From Aphanomyces cochlioides (Eukaryota; Oomycota; Saprolegniomycetes; Saprolegniales; Verrucalvaceae), in the NCBI GenBank assembly GCA_019828595.1, contig JAHQRK010000001.1, positions 2,852,001 to 2,916,000 on the forward strand: a stretch of DNA of 64,000 nt, read 5' to 3'. The position numbers and the translations under genes are program-made. This document shows positions 10,152 to 20,272 of the stretch, piece after piece; the stretch's first letter is position 1; the number at the start of each line of letters is the position of its first letter. The notes beneath the pieces were generated by a model. That model worked only from the letters and a program-made list of their open reading frames with translations, had not been told where the DNA came from and did no database searches.

Positions 10152-10537
10152 TCACTTTAAGACTTGGAAGGGTCTACGGCAAAATGGACATGACGGAGGT
10201 CCCTCACGACGTCCGTACACAGGATGGCGCTCGTGGTATGCTACTTCCATCTTCAGAAAGCACTTTTCGTGTAGCTGGTCTTCACAGTTGACAGACGCGA
10301 CCCACTTTCTTGCTGTAGATTGGCAGATAATACATCTTTTTAACTTGTGGACGTACTTTTTGCGCTTACGTTCTGCATCCCTTGCCCTCACTACCTTGTT
10401 TGCGGCATTAAACCTTTTTTCCGAAGATTATCGTTTCGGTTTTCCTTGCAAATTCGTCGTGTTTGATGAACTTTCATGTTGCGCTTGCTAGAAAAGGTGG
10501 CATCACACTTTGAACAGGGAAACCTGAATTTCTTCAT
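10152..10537 (-). pseudogene. C2HC zinc finger plus RING finger protein carried antisense in the MULE
   Basis: Reading the minus strand from ATG 10537, residues 8-26 give a C2H2-type finger ending in Cys (CSKCDATFSSKRNMKVH then C). Past a run of six A near 10411-10416 the frame changes. The next frame then carries a lysine/arginine-rich linker and a RING-like domain: CIIC, then CEDQLHEKC, then CPFCRRPF, with Cys/His spacing suited to two zinc ions. The stop is at 10152. One extra A in the A6 run would join them into about 128 aa. RING domains are typically E3 ubiquitin ligases; the finger suggests DNA or RNA contact. Whether it is dead or rescued by slippage at the A6 run cannot be told. Confidence 0.55.
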
Positions 10538-10701
10538 TTGTGGGGGCCACGGAGAAGAAGATTTTCAAATGTGGGGGCCGTTAGAAACTTTTTGGTGAGG
10601 CCCCCACTTCCAATCATTCAGCCCCCACTTTTGACATAATTGTCCCACTTTTGGTAAAATTAGTAAAATAGTCCCCACTTTTGGCAAAAGCCCGTACTGA
10701 A

Positions 10702-11011
10702 GCAAGTAATGTATTTGAGAATTTTAACATTTCAAATAGTTTATCTTTATGTTTCTATGGAATAAAAATAAATGACCAAAGTTCAATTTCACACACACAT
10801 TTGCAAGGCAACCCGCCTTGAGAAAGTTCTATCCAATAAAAATTCATAAATATAGAAAAATATTGCCCAATAGCTGAAAAGAAAGGATATGCTCGCAATA
10901 TCAAGCAGCAGCGACAACTTCACCGTGGAAGACGCACGCAGAAATAGGATAAGCAGGATAAGCTCGGACACTCGTGCAAGATATACGTTTGGAAAATAGT
11001 CAGATTGTGAA
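10702..11011. other. No gene seen
   Basis: AT-rich stretch after the MULE. A 100-aa minus-strand ORF overlaps it, but its hydrophobic composition looks like chance and no motif supports it. Confidence 0.3.
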
Positions 11012-11275
11012 ATGAGCATCCCTTTTAGGTCGCCCACACTGCTCCTACAACATTCAAGCTCGTCTACTGTGTGCTCGACAGATCTTAACACCTTTGTTTA
11101 CAGTGACTTCCTTAAATTTATTATTCGGACAGTTGAAAACAAGCCTAATACTCAACCTGGTACCCTCAGTGGCTACAGAAGTGCGATAAAGAGTCTCTAC
11201 AGGGATAGGCAAATGAGATCCTCACCATAATCATTTGGCAAGATCAAAGAATTCTATTCAGGTACCAATATGACA
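11012..11275 (+). pseudogene. Fragment resembling a Crypton tyrosine-recombinase N-terminal domain
   Basis: A 72-aa ORF ends YSDFLKFIIRTVENK, then TLSGYRSAIKSLYRD. This is the signature of the N-terminal core-binding helix bundle in Crypton-type tyrosine recombinases (T-x-x-x-YRSAIKsLY). An in-frame TAA at 11228 is followed by SFGKIKEFYSG in the same frame, which also fits the family, and then another stop. The catalytic domain is absent. Identification rests on the short motif and context. Confidence 0.35.
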
Positions 11276-12007
11276 TAGAACTAAGTTATTCAGGATTTAC
11301 TGGTCTGTTGTTAAGGTTGATTGAGAGACACACAAAGAGACACACAAAATGGAATTTAATGTGTCTCTCAATCACAGATTTGACAATGAATTCTTGTCTT
11401 GAGCCTGGTCTTCTCAAATGCAAACAATCCACGAACATTTCGTTGTGATCTACTCAATGAGAGGAGGCAATCCTACGCACGTCGTTGTCTTGAACGGCCT
11501 TCCTTGTCTCGAAAGCAACATGCTTGTTTTCACAGAAAAAGACAACCAATTATACTACAAGTTATTTTCAATTGGACAATATTCATAAGCAAGGTTGATC
11601 GCCTTGCAAATTCCATCAAGTCAATTTGCCATTCTCGAGCCACCCAAGTACAGTTGTCGCGACTGATTCCATGAAATGGTTCATGCTACACTGGAGTACT
11701 TTTTCAATTTGTTTCAAATATAAGACAGTACACGTGTAATATATTACGCAGTAATCAGGAAACTCGTATAATTCGTTTTGATACACTTTTGGAACCGCGT
11801 TTTCGACAAGGGCATGGCTTGGGCCACCGCGATGACATCCATAAACATGACACACTCATAATGCTTGAAGTAGTTGAGGGTGCTAAAATGGCGGGTGATT
11901 TTAGGAAAGGTAAGATATAAAAGCGTATCTCATTGTATTTTGCGAGGAATAGCCATAATAGGGGGAAACATAATATGTAGTCCACATGCGAAAGTTGTTA
12001 AACTATG
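11276..12007. other. No gene seen; left flank of the LTR element
   Basis: A short direct repeat (GAGACACACAAA) occurs at about 11324-11350. The short ORFs here show no motif. The last four bases before the LTR, TATG (12004-12007), are the target duplication of the retrotransposon. Confidence 0.4.
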
Positions 12008-12762
12008 TGTGGGATGGTCGGATCAGTGAAGTCCGAGCTTCTCGCCGCAAGAAAAGGGGGGGTGGAAGGTTAGAGGTCGCCTGGGGCTTTTAGGTGAACC
12101 AGACGCGATCGAAGGAAATGGAGAGGCACGACTGTGGGTTGAAAGTCCGCAGTAGTTGACCGCTGCCGGGGAAAAGGACGGTGGGGAGGACCGGAAAGGG
12201 GGTTGATTGCTCGGTTGCCCACGAGCTACGCCTAGCGTTGACTGGCGTTGGTGAGGGCGATTGACGGTGCGGGTTTTCGACAGACCCACGGAACTCCTGC
12301 AAACTTCTTGGCGCTAAAACTCTCTCGACGGGACGCCACAAACTTAGAGGTTCATTCAACGCCAGCCAAAAAGAGCTCTGTCTAACTACTGCCTCTGTTT
12401 CCTAAGCTACTCCTAACTTCGCACGCACGTGTGTCAATCTGCTCGCTCTCGCTCCTTGATTGGTCTTCGGGTCTTGCTTGCCATCTCCATTGGTCATAAA
12501 CTTCGGTCGCACGCCCACAGCCTGCTACCAACACTAACTGACTGCCCGGTCGAATCCCTCTATTGGCAGTCGTTGCCCTGGCTCGCTGTGCTCTGCTTTT
12601 CCATTCATGCCGCTCGTTCCTTGGCCATAAGTCGCACACGATCAGGCACCGAAATCCACTCGCCGTCCACTGTGATTGGCACTCGTCTGCCAGTAAGATC
12701 TCTTCTCTGTGTGTCGGACGTGCGTTGGATCGGTTACGCGAGTGGCGGCTCGCTTTGCCACA
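12008..12762 (-). repeat. 3' LTR of the Ty3/Gypsy element
   Basis: Begins TGTGGGAT and ends GCCACA on the plus strand, the usual TG...CA. It aligns base for base with 23468-24222, differing only at 12017 (G versus A) and 12021 (G versus C). The ORFs predicted inside the LTR are identical in both copies and are not considered genes. Confidence 0.95.
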
Positions 12763-14395
12763 AACCACCCCCGGCAGCTCGTGACGCCACTGCCACAAAC
12801 GGCTGCCAACCGACGAGCGACACTCGCTGGGCTTCACTCCCTTGGTCCCCAAGCGCATTTGACATGGAGGTCAGCTTCAACAGTCATCGTCCACACTCGT
12901 ATCTGTCAAGCGACTCTTCGGACCTTGAGCCAAAACGATCGCTCACGGCCAGTCGCAAGCCACAAGTCGTACGCCGCAAAGACAAGATCGTTCGAGACAA
13001 AATGAACCAATCGCTGTCACCGCCATCACTAGTCGAGTCGTCGCTACACGGCCAGGCTCACCGCAAGGTGTTTCGTCGGTGGCACCGCTTCCCGGGATTT
13101 TCTTGGTGTCGGGTAAGATGGGTGACAACGCCGTCAACTCTCCAGAGCACTCCCCACTACCGCAGGGCAACGAATCCGACGATGAGTCTCCGTTTGATGC
13201 AAGCACTCCTGGGCCGTTCAGCAACGACCCCATCGAGGAGCTGAGAACCAAGTCAACCACATCAATCACATTCTGGTGCGACTCGACAAGCAAGATGCAG
13301 CCATCATTGAGATAAATGACCGCGTGGCGACACAAGTCTCCACCAGAGCGACTCAATCGCCAACTTGTTCAGCAAAAGTCGTCCATCGACAGCGTGGCGA
13401 ATAGCGTAGTGCAGTATGGTCGGGCCGTGGTCAAATTTGCAGCAGATCTTGATAGCCTCCGACTCGCCGTACAATCCCAAGGACGCTCGCCACGTCGCCG
13501 CCGGACGTTGAATTGTGCAGCATGCTGACAAATAAGGGCCATCCGTGTCGCAATTCCTTGACGCGCTGTCCATATCGTCGCTCTGGGATGCATCCAGCTC
13601 AGCCAACTGACAGTCAATCATCCTCACAGACCGAATCTTCACCAGACGAGCCAACGGAATAGCCATCATAATCAATTTCTTGAGCAACACGACATCTTCT
13701 TCTTCATTTTCCTTTTCACCATCGTTGTCGCTCATCTTCGTCCGGCCATGGCTCTCAACAACCAAGACAACGCCGATCGGTTGCATCAAGTGATTGTCGC
13801 GGCCAACCAGCAGCTGGGACAGGCGCTTCGAACCTTTCACACCCACCTGGCGGATTGTATGGAACGTTGACTTGGCCACCACGGGGAGCAATGTCGCTGG
13901 ATCACGACGAAGCATATGGCTCGCTGCAAGGCCCCAATCAAGCAATGTTCCCAACATCGTCAGTGGGCGCCGCAACCACCTCCGGGCAAATTGTATCGCC
14001 GCGAGTTTTCCACTCGCCCAAAAGGGGTCGAAGCTTGGCACTTCTACCTCTGCGAATACCAATCTTACAAGAAGGAGTTCACGGGCCCAAACAAAAAGAA
14101 GCCACGTATCATCTAGCCTGAACCAACAACCAAGTTTGGGGCCATCGAACTTGAAGTGGAGCTTTTCGTTGTAACATAGCGTAATGATTAATGCTCCACC
14201 ATCTTGTTCGTCCAATTTTCTTCATAAATCACATATAACTAAATGCATAATACGCACGTTCCCATCACAAAATCAATCAATTTCCATTCCATCACCAACA
14301 ATCGGGCCATTCGATCCACCTGCACATCACAAAGCCAACCATACCAAAGTAATCTCAACCAAGTAAAGCGCCACAGAGCCGGGATAAATGTCAAT
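12763..14395. other. Extra region between pol and the 3' LTR with coding-like fragments on both strands
   Basis: The minus strand is open for 303 codons (13304-14215). Its part from about 13735 onward reads like the N-terminal segment of an oomycete-type DDE transposase: an acidic start MSDNDGEKENEEED, later RASLGLYGESEAIKICCKF and TILHYAIRH. The plus strand carries fragments that also look coding. These are MALNNQDNADRLHQVIVAAN from 13748, a coiled-coil-like NHINHILVRLDKQDAAI near 13255, and GVEAWHFYLCEYQSYKKEF ending at 14116, in different frames. The two sets start 12 bp apart and divergently. Possibly a captured or antisense accessory gene, now broken. Confidence 0.35.
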
Positions 14396-14482
14396 AGAGA
14401 GATTTCGAAAACTTTCCCATGCATTTCTCGTCAAATATACCTTTCAAAATAAATATATTCTACGGCAACTCTGAAACTTCAT

Positions 14483-15076
14483 GTGGGATGCCGTACGGCT
14501 GCCTGGGAACGAATGGCAGAGAGCTGCGGTCCTCTGACGAGTTCACACGACGGAGCTTGGATGGTAAGAAAGCCCAAAATCGATTCTTGTTGCTTCTCCG
14601 CCAGCACAAACAAAAGACTGATGAATCAGCAAGACTCTCTGGGGTTGACGAAGAGGAGTCACCCAAATCCCAGCTTCTCGACGACCTCACGTCACTGTTC
14701 AATGATAGCATTTCAAAAAAAAGTGGGAACTTCCTCTCAAGCAGCGGTAGACAAAGCTGCTGACGTCAAATTTATCCGTGAACAAGCTATGACGCGTGGA
14801 CGAGTCAACTCAGCGGGAGAATCAAGTGATAATGATGCTCCAGTCACTGCTGGAAAGCGAAAAATGATTCTGGACATCCAAGAGATGGAGGTTTCTCTTG
14901 AAAAAGAGAAGCTAGCATTCAAGAAACTGAAATTTGAGCGCGAGATGGAAGAAAAGGAAAAAGACAGGGCTGAGCGGGAAATGGAGCGAGCCGAACGACA
15001 ACAAATTCGCGAAATGGAGAATCGTCGAAATGAAGAGATGATGACTATCATTAGATATTTACTCAATAAGAGCTAG
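14483..15076 (+). pseudogene. Harbinger ORF1 (Myb/SANT-like accessory protein), frameshifted
   Basis: The first half is read in the frame of the ORF starting near 14419. It has DEFTRRSLDGKKAQNRFLLL, then SGVDEEESPKSQLLDDLTSL, typical of the region after the SANT domain in Harbinger ORF1 proteins. After about 14720 the frame changes. The C-terminal half (SLEKEKLAFKKLKFEREM onward) is a charged coiled coil ending at 15076. The N-terminal SANT helices are largely missing. ORF1 proteins normally help the transposase enter the nucleus and bind ends. Confidence 0.6.
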
Positions 15077-15087
15077 AGACAAATGAA

Positions 15088-16170
15088 TTATGCATTTGCG
15101 TTTGGTGTAGTGAGAAAGTCTTTAAGCGATGGTGGATTCAACTGGAAGTAGAGGCTTATTTGATTTGGACCATAGTAGCATGTATGACAATTTGTAAACA
15201 ACATAGCAAGATTGATCAATTTGCCAACTCTTTGTAGCATGATTTTCTGTTGCATTTTGTACGTCACACAAGCCCACTTGGTTTTCATCAAGCAGAAGCT
15301 CCACTCAACCGCCTGTCTGACTTTACTCATGGATGAATTGAAATCTTTCATGGATTGACTGATGTTGTTTCCCTTATAGCCACTGCATATCCAAGGTAGA
15401 ATACCATATGCAGGGTCACCATAAACCAATTTGTTTTGAAAGATAGACGCATGCTTTTCAAGGTATTCCATCAATTTGCTTTCCAATAGGAGCGTTGTAT
15501 CATGTCGGGACCCTTCGATCGAGCCCCAGAAATGCGCGCATAGTCCATCGGGAGTTGTAATGGCTTGGAAGTTTAAGCAATGGCGACGCTTATGTCCACT
15601 GTAGATTACTCTTTGCAAATCACCGTGTCGGCTATCAATGTTTCCTCGTGAACCACGTTTCTGAGATATACGACACGTCTCAATTTTGGATCCATCAATA
15701 AATCCAAAGATGTTGTCCATCATCGCTCCTTTGGCACGAATGGCGTCTGAATATGACTGCAGTCGATGTTCCACAATATGCAAACAGAAATACAACAATC
15801 CATGCCACTGATCATACAACAAGTCCACCAGGAAATTTGATATCCGACACAGTGATTCGCGGGATCAACTAAACGTTGCCATCATATCGTAATATCGTCG
15901 TGGGTAAGACAAGCGATTCAGCAAGATGCATAATCCCTCAATTCCAAAGCAGCGGTCTCCTGCTTCAGTGACCAGGACAAGGGGAACTTTAAGCAGATGA
16001 GTCAATTCAGTAATGCCATTCCGATCGAAACGAAATTTATGCTCACAGTCGGTGTCCGAGATGCCAAAACGTCAAAACGGAGGTTAGGAATGATCGGTCG
16101 TTCAACCATACACGCCAGTTGCCTCAAGAGTCGCATTCTTCGAGGGAACGACTTCTTCTTGCCGAGTCGA
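15088..16170 (-). pseudogene. PIF/Harbinger DDE transposase (DDE_4 type), broken
   Basis: The longest open part (15088-15828) carries IFGFIDGSKIETCRIS (first Asp), a conserved SGHKRRHCLNFQAITTPDG block, GDPAYGILPWI (second Asp) and RQAVEWSFCLMK (Glu). Upstream, FGISDTDCEHKFRFDRNGI and GDRCFGIEGLCILLNRLSYP continue the N-terminus, but an in-frame TGA lies near 15868 and a frameshift near 16065. The enzyme would need both repaired to act. Confidence 0.8.
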
Positions 16171-16476
16171 ATCAATTAAGCAAGCTCGTCGGCTGAGAGC
16201 ATTGGCGACGAATCTGAAAAGTGAGCAGGGAAAGTCAGTTTATTTATCCGGATCATGGAAGGATGTGGCAAACTTGCTCGAAATTCGTTCCGATTCTTCC
16301 ATGCACTTGCCACACCGCAAAAATTTGATGCGTGGGAAGTGGACTGCAAACTTTTCGAAATCTCTAATGTCGGGGGCCCCCGAACCGGAATCTCCACAAG
16401 AACTAGGCTGAGACTTGACCCAGGTATCGACGAACCGGGACATCGGAATCCATTTCGAGCGCCGCTGGGCTGGGAT

Positions 16477-16701
16477 TTACGCTTGATCGTCGTCCTTCGT
16501 CTCCTCCTCTTCGATCGGGTGGAGCTCTTCCTGAACCATCATCGCAAGCCGATCAAACCCGAGGTGCACTCGCTCAAATTCGTAAATCAGTTCAGACGGC
16601 GGAATATTGACAAGCGCTTCCCATATCCACGGTCCACCCCGGTAAAATTGAACTTCATACTCCTTCGTGCCTTCTGTGTATCGCACGTTTCGCACAGCCA
16701 C
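16477..16701 (-). CDS. Chromodomain-like C-terminal tail of the Gypsy polyprotein
   Basis: A 74-residue frame whose core, KEYEVQFYRGGPWIWEAL then IPPSELIYEFER, has the spacing of a chromodomain: aromatic residue, WEP-like site, leucine-rich helix. It follows integrase text in the same frame upstream (16759-17109: GVKVKLAHRWHGPFRVL, an integrase C-terminal SH3-like module). Chromodomains direct chromovirus integration to particular chromatin. The stop at 16477 is the end of pol. Confidence 0.6.
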   Translation of the reverse strand: MAVRNVRYTEGTKEYEVQFYRGGPWIWEALVNIPPSELIYEFERVHLGFDRLAMMVQEELHPIEEEETKDDDQA

Positions 16702-16758
16702 AACTTGCGGGCGCGAGCCCAGTACATCGTCGCGGTCGGGTCGTCCACCAAGAAATGC

Positions 16759-18293
16759 TCAGTCGTCGGGTAAAGCTAGCTCTTCGTCGAAGTCAATCTC
16801 TGGCACATTTTGCAGCAATTCCACTGGCCGCTCTAGGTAGACCCGTCGCGGCTTCAGCCGAGAGTCGTGCACAACCGCGTGGAACCGATAGACTTTCCCT
16901 GTATGACGCACACGCGACTCCAATTCGCTTGAGTAATCATTGGGGCGCGATAACACGCGGAAAGGGCCGTGCCAACGGTGGGCTAACTTGACTTTCACGC
17001 CGGGCTTGACCTGGTCGATGTACTGCATCACCCACTTTGATGCGTTCGTCAACATCTTCAGGCAATTGCTCGTTGTGGCGACACGCACGGTTAGCAATAG
17101 CCGCAGCAACCAGGTCTCGATTCAATGCATGACAATACACTTGCTGCTGGTGGACTTGCAATCGCCAGCGATAAGCTTCTGGCTCGGCATCCCCACGGAC
17201 TGTCGGCAGGCTCGCAGTGATCATGGTGTGCGGATCCCATCGTGCATGAGGAAGAACGGAGTCTCCTTGCGCACGACCGACACGGACGTGTTCATCGCGA
17301 ACACCAGTCTCTCAGCCCAGTCGTCCCAGTCTCTTTGCTTCGGATCCTGAACATAGTGCTTCACGGCACGGATCATCACTGGATCTATCGCTCGGCAAGG
17401 CCATTCGCCTGCGGGCGGTACGCAAAGGTCGGCATCTGCCGCTGCCCCAACATCTCACAGAAATACTTGAACACGTTCGACATGAAGGAGGGATCGCGGT
17501 CATGGCGCAGTTCACGGTAGGCTCCAAAGCGGCGGAAAACGACTTCCTCGAAGGCGAGAGCGACTGTGTGAGCCGTCCGGTTCGGTGTCGCCTTGGTCAT
17601 GATGAAGCCCGTGAACACATCGGCGAAGACGATCAACTGGGTGTTCCCTCTGAACGATGAGGGCATGTCGGTCGCGGCATCCATGCACACCACATCTAAC
17701 GGTCCTTCCGGGGTGAGGTTCCCTGGACTCAAGGCTCGAAAGTTCGGCGGTGGCCCAGCTGTATTGCAGATGGCGCAGTCGGCGACATAGTCTTTCGTAT
17801 CGGCATACATCAGTCTCCAATAGAAATGGGCCCTTGCGCGCTCGTACGTCCGTTGGAACTTTGCGTGTCCACCCTGAGCGTCGTCATGACAATGAGCCAG
17901 CACCACCTTGACCAAGACTCGCGGGATCACCAGCTTCCATTGCATGCGCTCTTCGGGCGATCTCTTCGACGACCACTCGACGCGGTATAGAGCCCCTCGC
18001 TCGCCGATTTCGAACTGACCGGCTAACTTCGGCAACAATCGACACTCCATCTCTGTCAGATGGCTGACTTCGCCCCGCAAATAGCACTTAATATTCGCCA
18101 ATTCTCTTTCTCGATCTTGTGTCTTGCTCACTCGGTCCAGTCTCAGGGCGGCCATCTTCTCCGTCGACCTAGCTTGGAACGCCATAATCATCGGGGTTGT
18201 AACGGCAGCGGTGGGTTGCAGAAGCTCCGGCAGCAGGTTGCGTCGCTGTAGCTCTTCTAGGACCAATTCGTCCAGCACTTGCCCCCCTAGCAC
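16759..18293 (-). pseudogene. Integrase of the Gypsy element, frameshifted
   Basis: The frame 17385-18293 contains the HHCC zinc region (HCHDDAQGGHAKF, then CAIC). It also holds the catalytic residues MDAATDM (first Asp), RHDRDPSFMS (second Asp) and PQANGLAER (Glu), the last at the very end of the frame. The reading then passes to the 17224 frame and to the 17109-16759 frame, which carries the C-terminal module. Two single-base shifts are therefore needed. Integrase inserts the cDNA into chromosomes. Confidence 0.8.
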
Positions 18294-19318
18294 GGCCTTG
18301 CAGCGCGAGCCCAGCTAGCAGATCAGCAGCGCCGTTCCATTCTCGCTTCACGTGGTGAAATTCCACCCCAGTCGCTTGGTCTCTCATGGCGCGGACTTGG
18401 TCAAGGCAGCTCTGTAGATGGGACTGTTTGCTCTGCATCCACCCCGGCCAGTACTTGGTGGATAACCAAGCGTGAGTCACCGAAGATCACTGAATTCGCC
18501 AGGCTTAGACTCAAGGCACGTTCCAAGGCCGCAATCAGGCCATTGTACTTTGCAAGGTTGACCGTCGCATCGGCGAGGACGCCGTTTTCTGCCCACAGTA
18601 CGCTCCAGCCGGGAAGTTGCCAAATCACAAAGCCATAGCTTCCGAATTTCTCCTTTGCTTTAATAGCACCATCAAAGGCGATCACCACAGCCCGTTCGTC
18701 GGGGTCAAATCGTGGCAGAGCGGCTTGCCGTTGGGAGACTTGCACATCCTTGGCTTTGTTGGGCTTGTACACGTCCATATCAGCCAGTGTCAACGCATCT
18801 GGGGGGTGCAGGATGTCCATCAAGCGAATCGGCAGGGCCCATCGTTCGTCCAACTCGACCACTTGTTCCACGCGAATCGTCCACGGCAACAGGATTGCAG
18901 CCCACGGCAGATGGCCGGCTTTGCCGTGCTTGTCAGCCAGGATCCACTTCAAGAGGCCATGGCGGCTGTAGACCACCAACTGCATGTTACGCAATTCGTA
19001 GTAGCAGACCTTGACGGCACGCAGCAGGGCGAGGGCCTCCTTTGCCCATTCCTCGTAACGTGGCTCGCCACCCTTCAGAGTCCGACCACAGAACCTCACG
19101 GTATGCAGCACGCCATCATAGTCCTGACAAACTGTCGCCGAAATCGCCCAAGTTGTCGTGTACAGCAGGATGTGGAACTCTCGGCCAGGATCGGCATGAC
19201 ACAGGAGCGGTGTCGATGAATAAGCGGCCTTCAGGTCAGCAAACGCACGAACGGCAGCGGGTGACACCAAGCCAAGGCGTAGTTCTTCGTCCGAGATCTC
19301 GTACAGACAGCTCGCCAA
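18169..19318 (-). pseudogene. Tandem RNase H domains of the Gypsy element
   Basis: In the frame 18401-19318, residues 46-130 form the usual RT-linked RNase H, but with TTTWAIS where the catalytic Asp is expected (degenerate). Residues 210-290 start a second, RNase HI-like domain: VVIAFDGAIK (Asp), TVNLAKYNGL (Lys in place of the expected Glu), FGDSRLVIHQ (Asp). Its end lies in the next frame (18169-18480): HVKREWNGAADLLAGLAL. Gypsy lineages with a second RNase H are known; here it probably takes over from the degenerate first one. The Lys substitution would weaken it. Confidence 0.7.
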
Positions 19319-19343
19319 AATCGAGTAATTCTCGATAAATCGG

Positions 19344-20272
19344 CTATAAATTCAGCGAGCCCAGGAACGATTGCATGTCACGGAGGCACTTCGGGAATGG
19401 CGTGGCTAGGACAGTATCGAGACTCTGTGGCCTTGCTTCCAACCCTCTGCGAGATACGACATGGCCCAGGAAGTCGGTTGCGACTTTGCCAAACTTGCTC
19501 TTCAGGGCCGAGATGCTCACGCCGAAATAGGTCAAGCGCGCCAGGATACGATCAGTCAGCTCCACAATGCCGTCCCACGAATCAGCGTCATCGCTTATGT
19601 CGTCGGCGAATGATGTGCGGTTGGCTGGCGGTGGAAGCTGCGATAAGTCGCATTTAAATCCCAAGGCAAACATATCCACCGGCTCACCATCAGCATCATC
19701 GTCGGCCACCCCTGGTGGCGTGTCCACAAAGCCGAACAATGCGTTCGTAATCATCCGCTGGTATATCATCGGCGCATTCTTGAGCCCTTGTGCCATTCGC
19801 GTCCATTCGAAATGGCCCAACGCGCAGATGAAGGCACTGACCTTGCGCGCCCGCTTGGTTGCACGCACGACCCAAAACCCGGATGCGTTGTCGAGTGACA
19901 AGAACCACTGCATCGCGTGGAAATTGGCTAGCATCCCATCAAGTGTCGGCATCGGTGACCGCACGAGCTCTTGGAGATCATTTATGCCCCGGTAGTCGAT
20001 GCAGAGGCGGATATCTTTGCCACTTTCTTGAGAACCAGCACGATCGGGGAGGCCCAAGGCGAGTTCGAAAAGGTGATCAGCCCAAAGTCCAACAATCCTC
20101 GCAGGAGGTCAAACAGTTTCTTCAGCAACTCCGGGCGGATGCGCCTTGCTCGTTCAGCCAGCGGCTTTGCCTCACCGACGTCGATGTCGCAGACAGCTCC
20201 CTTGGCAGGCGGCGGCAGGCCGTTGCCCGACTTGATAAAGAACTTTCGGTACTTGCGGAGGACGACTCTCAT
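19344..20272 (-). pseudogene. Reverse transcriptase of the Gypsy element, one frameshift
   Basis: The first frame (19982-20272) starts at an ATG overlapping the protease stop (ATGA) and ends in SPWASPIVLVLKK. One base appears lost near 20020. The second frame then gives KDIRLCIDYRGIND, FLSLDNASGFW, FEWTRMAQGLKNAP and the active site FADD (about 19599-19610), with Phe in place of the usual Tyr. About 35 acidic residues are inserted between the GLKNAP block and FADD. The frame ends FLGSLNL at a TAG that again looks like a one-base loss. Confidence 0.85.

Larger units (their letters stand above)
7531..10693 (+). mobile_element. Complete Mutator-like element (MULE), 3.16 kb
   Basis: Terminal inverted repeats of about 75 bp (7531-7606 and 10617-10693) begin GGG and contain three copies of a CAAAAGTGGG-like motif. 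An exact 8-bp duplication GTACTGAA flanks the element (7523-7530 and 10694-10701), the length expected for Mutator elements. Inside are a broken MULE transposase on the plus strand, a 21-bp tandem array, and a zinc-finger/RING ORF on the minus strand. It lies 27 bp from the foldback element. Confidence 0.9.
14396..16365. mobile_element. PIF/Harbinger element nested in the retrotransposon
   Basis: The left end is AGAGAGATTTCGAAAACTTT. The right end is the complement of AGAGATTTCGAAAAGTTT. AAT flanks both sides (14393-14395 and 16366-16368). The element holds the usual two Harbinger genes, here convergent: a Myb-type/coiled-coil ORF1 on plus and a DDE transposase on minus, both broken. Ends and target duplication match the MITE at 6827-7366. 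Confidence 0.7.

Noticed and set aside
10039..10491. Plus-strand 150-aa ORF in the MULE
   Set aside because: It overlaps the minus-strand finger/RING coding region, which has clear zinc motifs; the plus frame has none.
12382..12858. Minus-strand 158-aa ORF and its 191-aa twin at 23842
   Set aside because: LTR-derived frames; no motif and no reason to expect coding in an LTR.
12429..13244. Plus-strand 271-aa ORF and its 124-aa twin at 23889
   Set aside because: Both start inside identical LTR copies in antisense; there is no domain, and the similarity is explained by LTR identity.
18617..19219. 200-aa plus-strand ORF
   Set aside because: Shadow of the RNase H frames on the minus strand.
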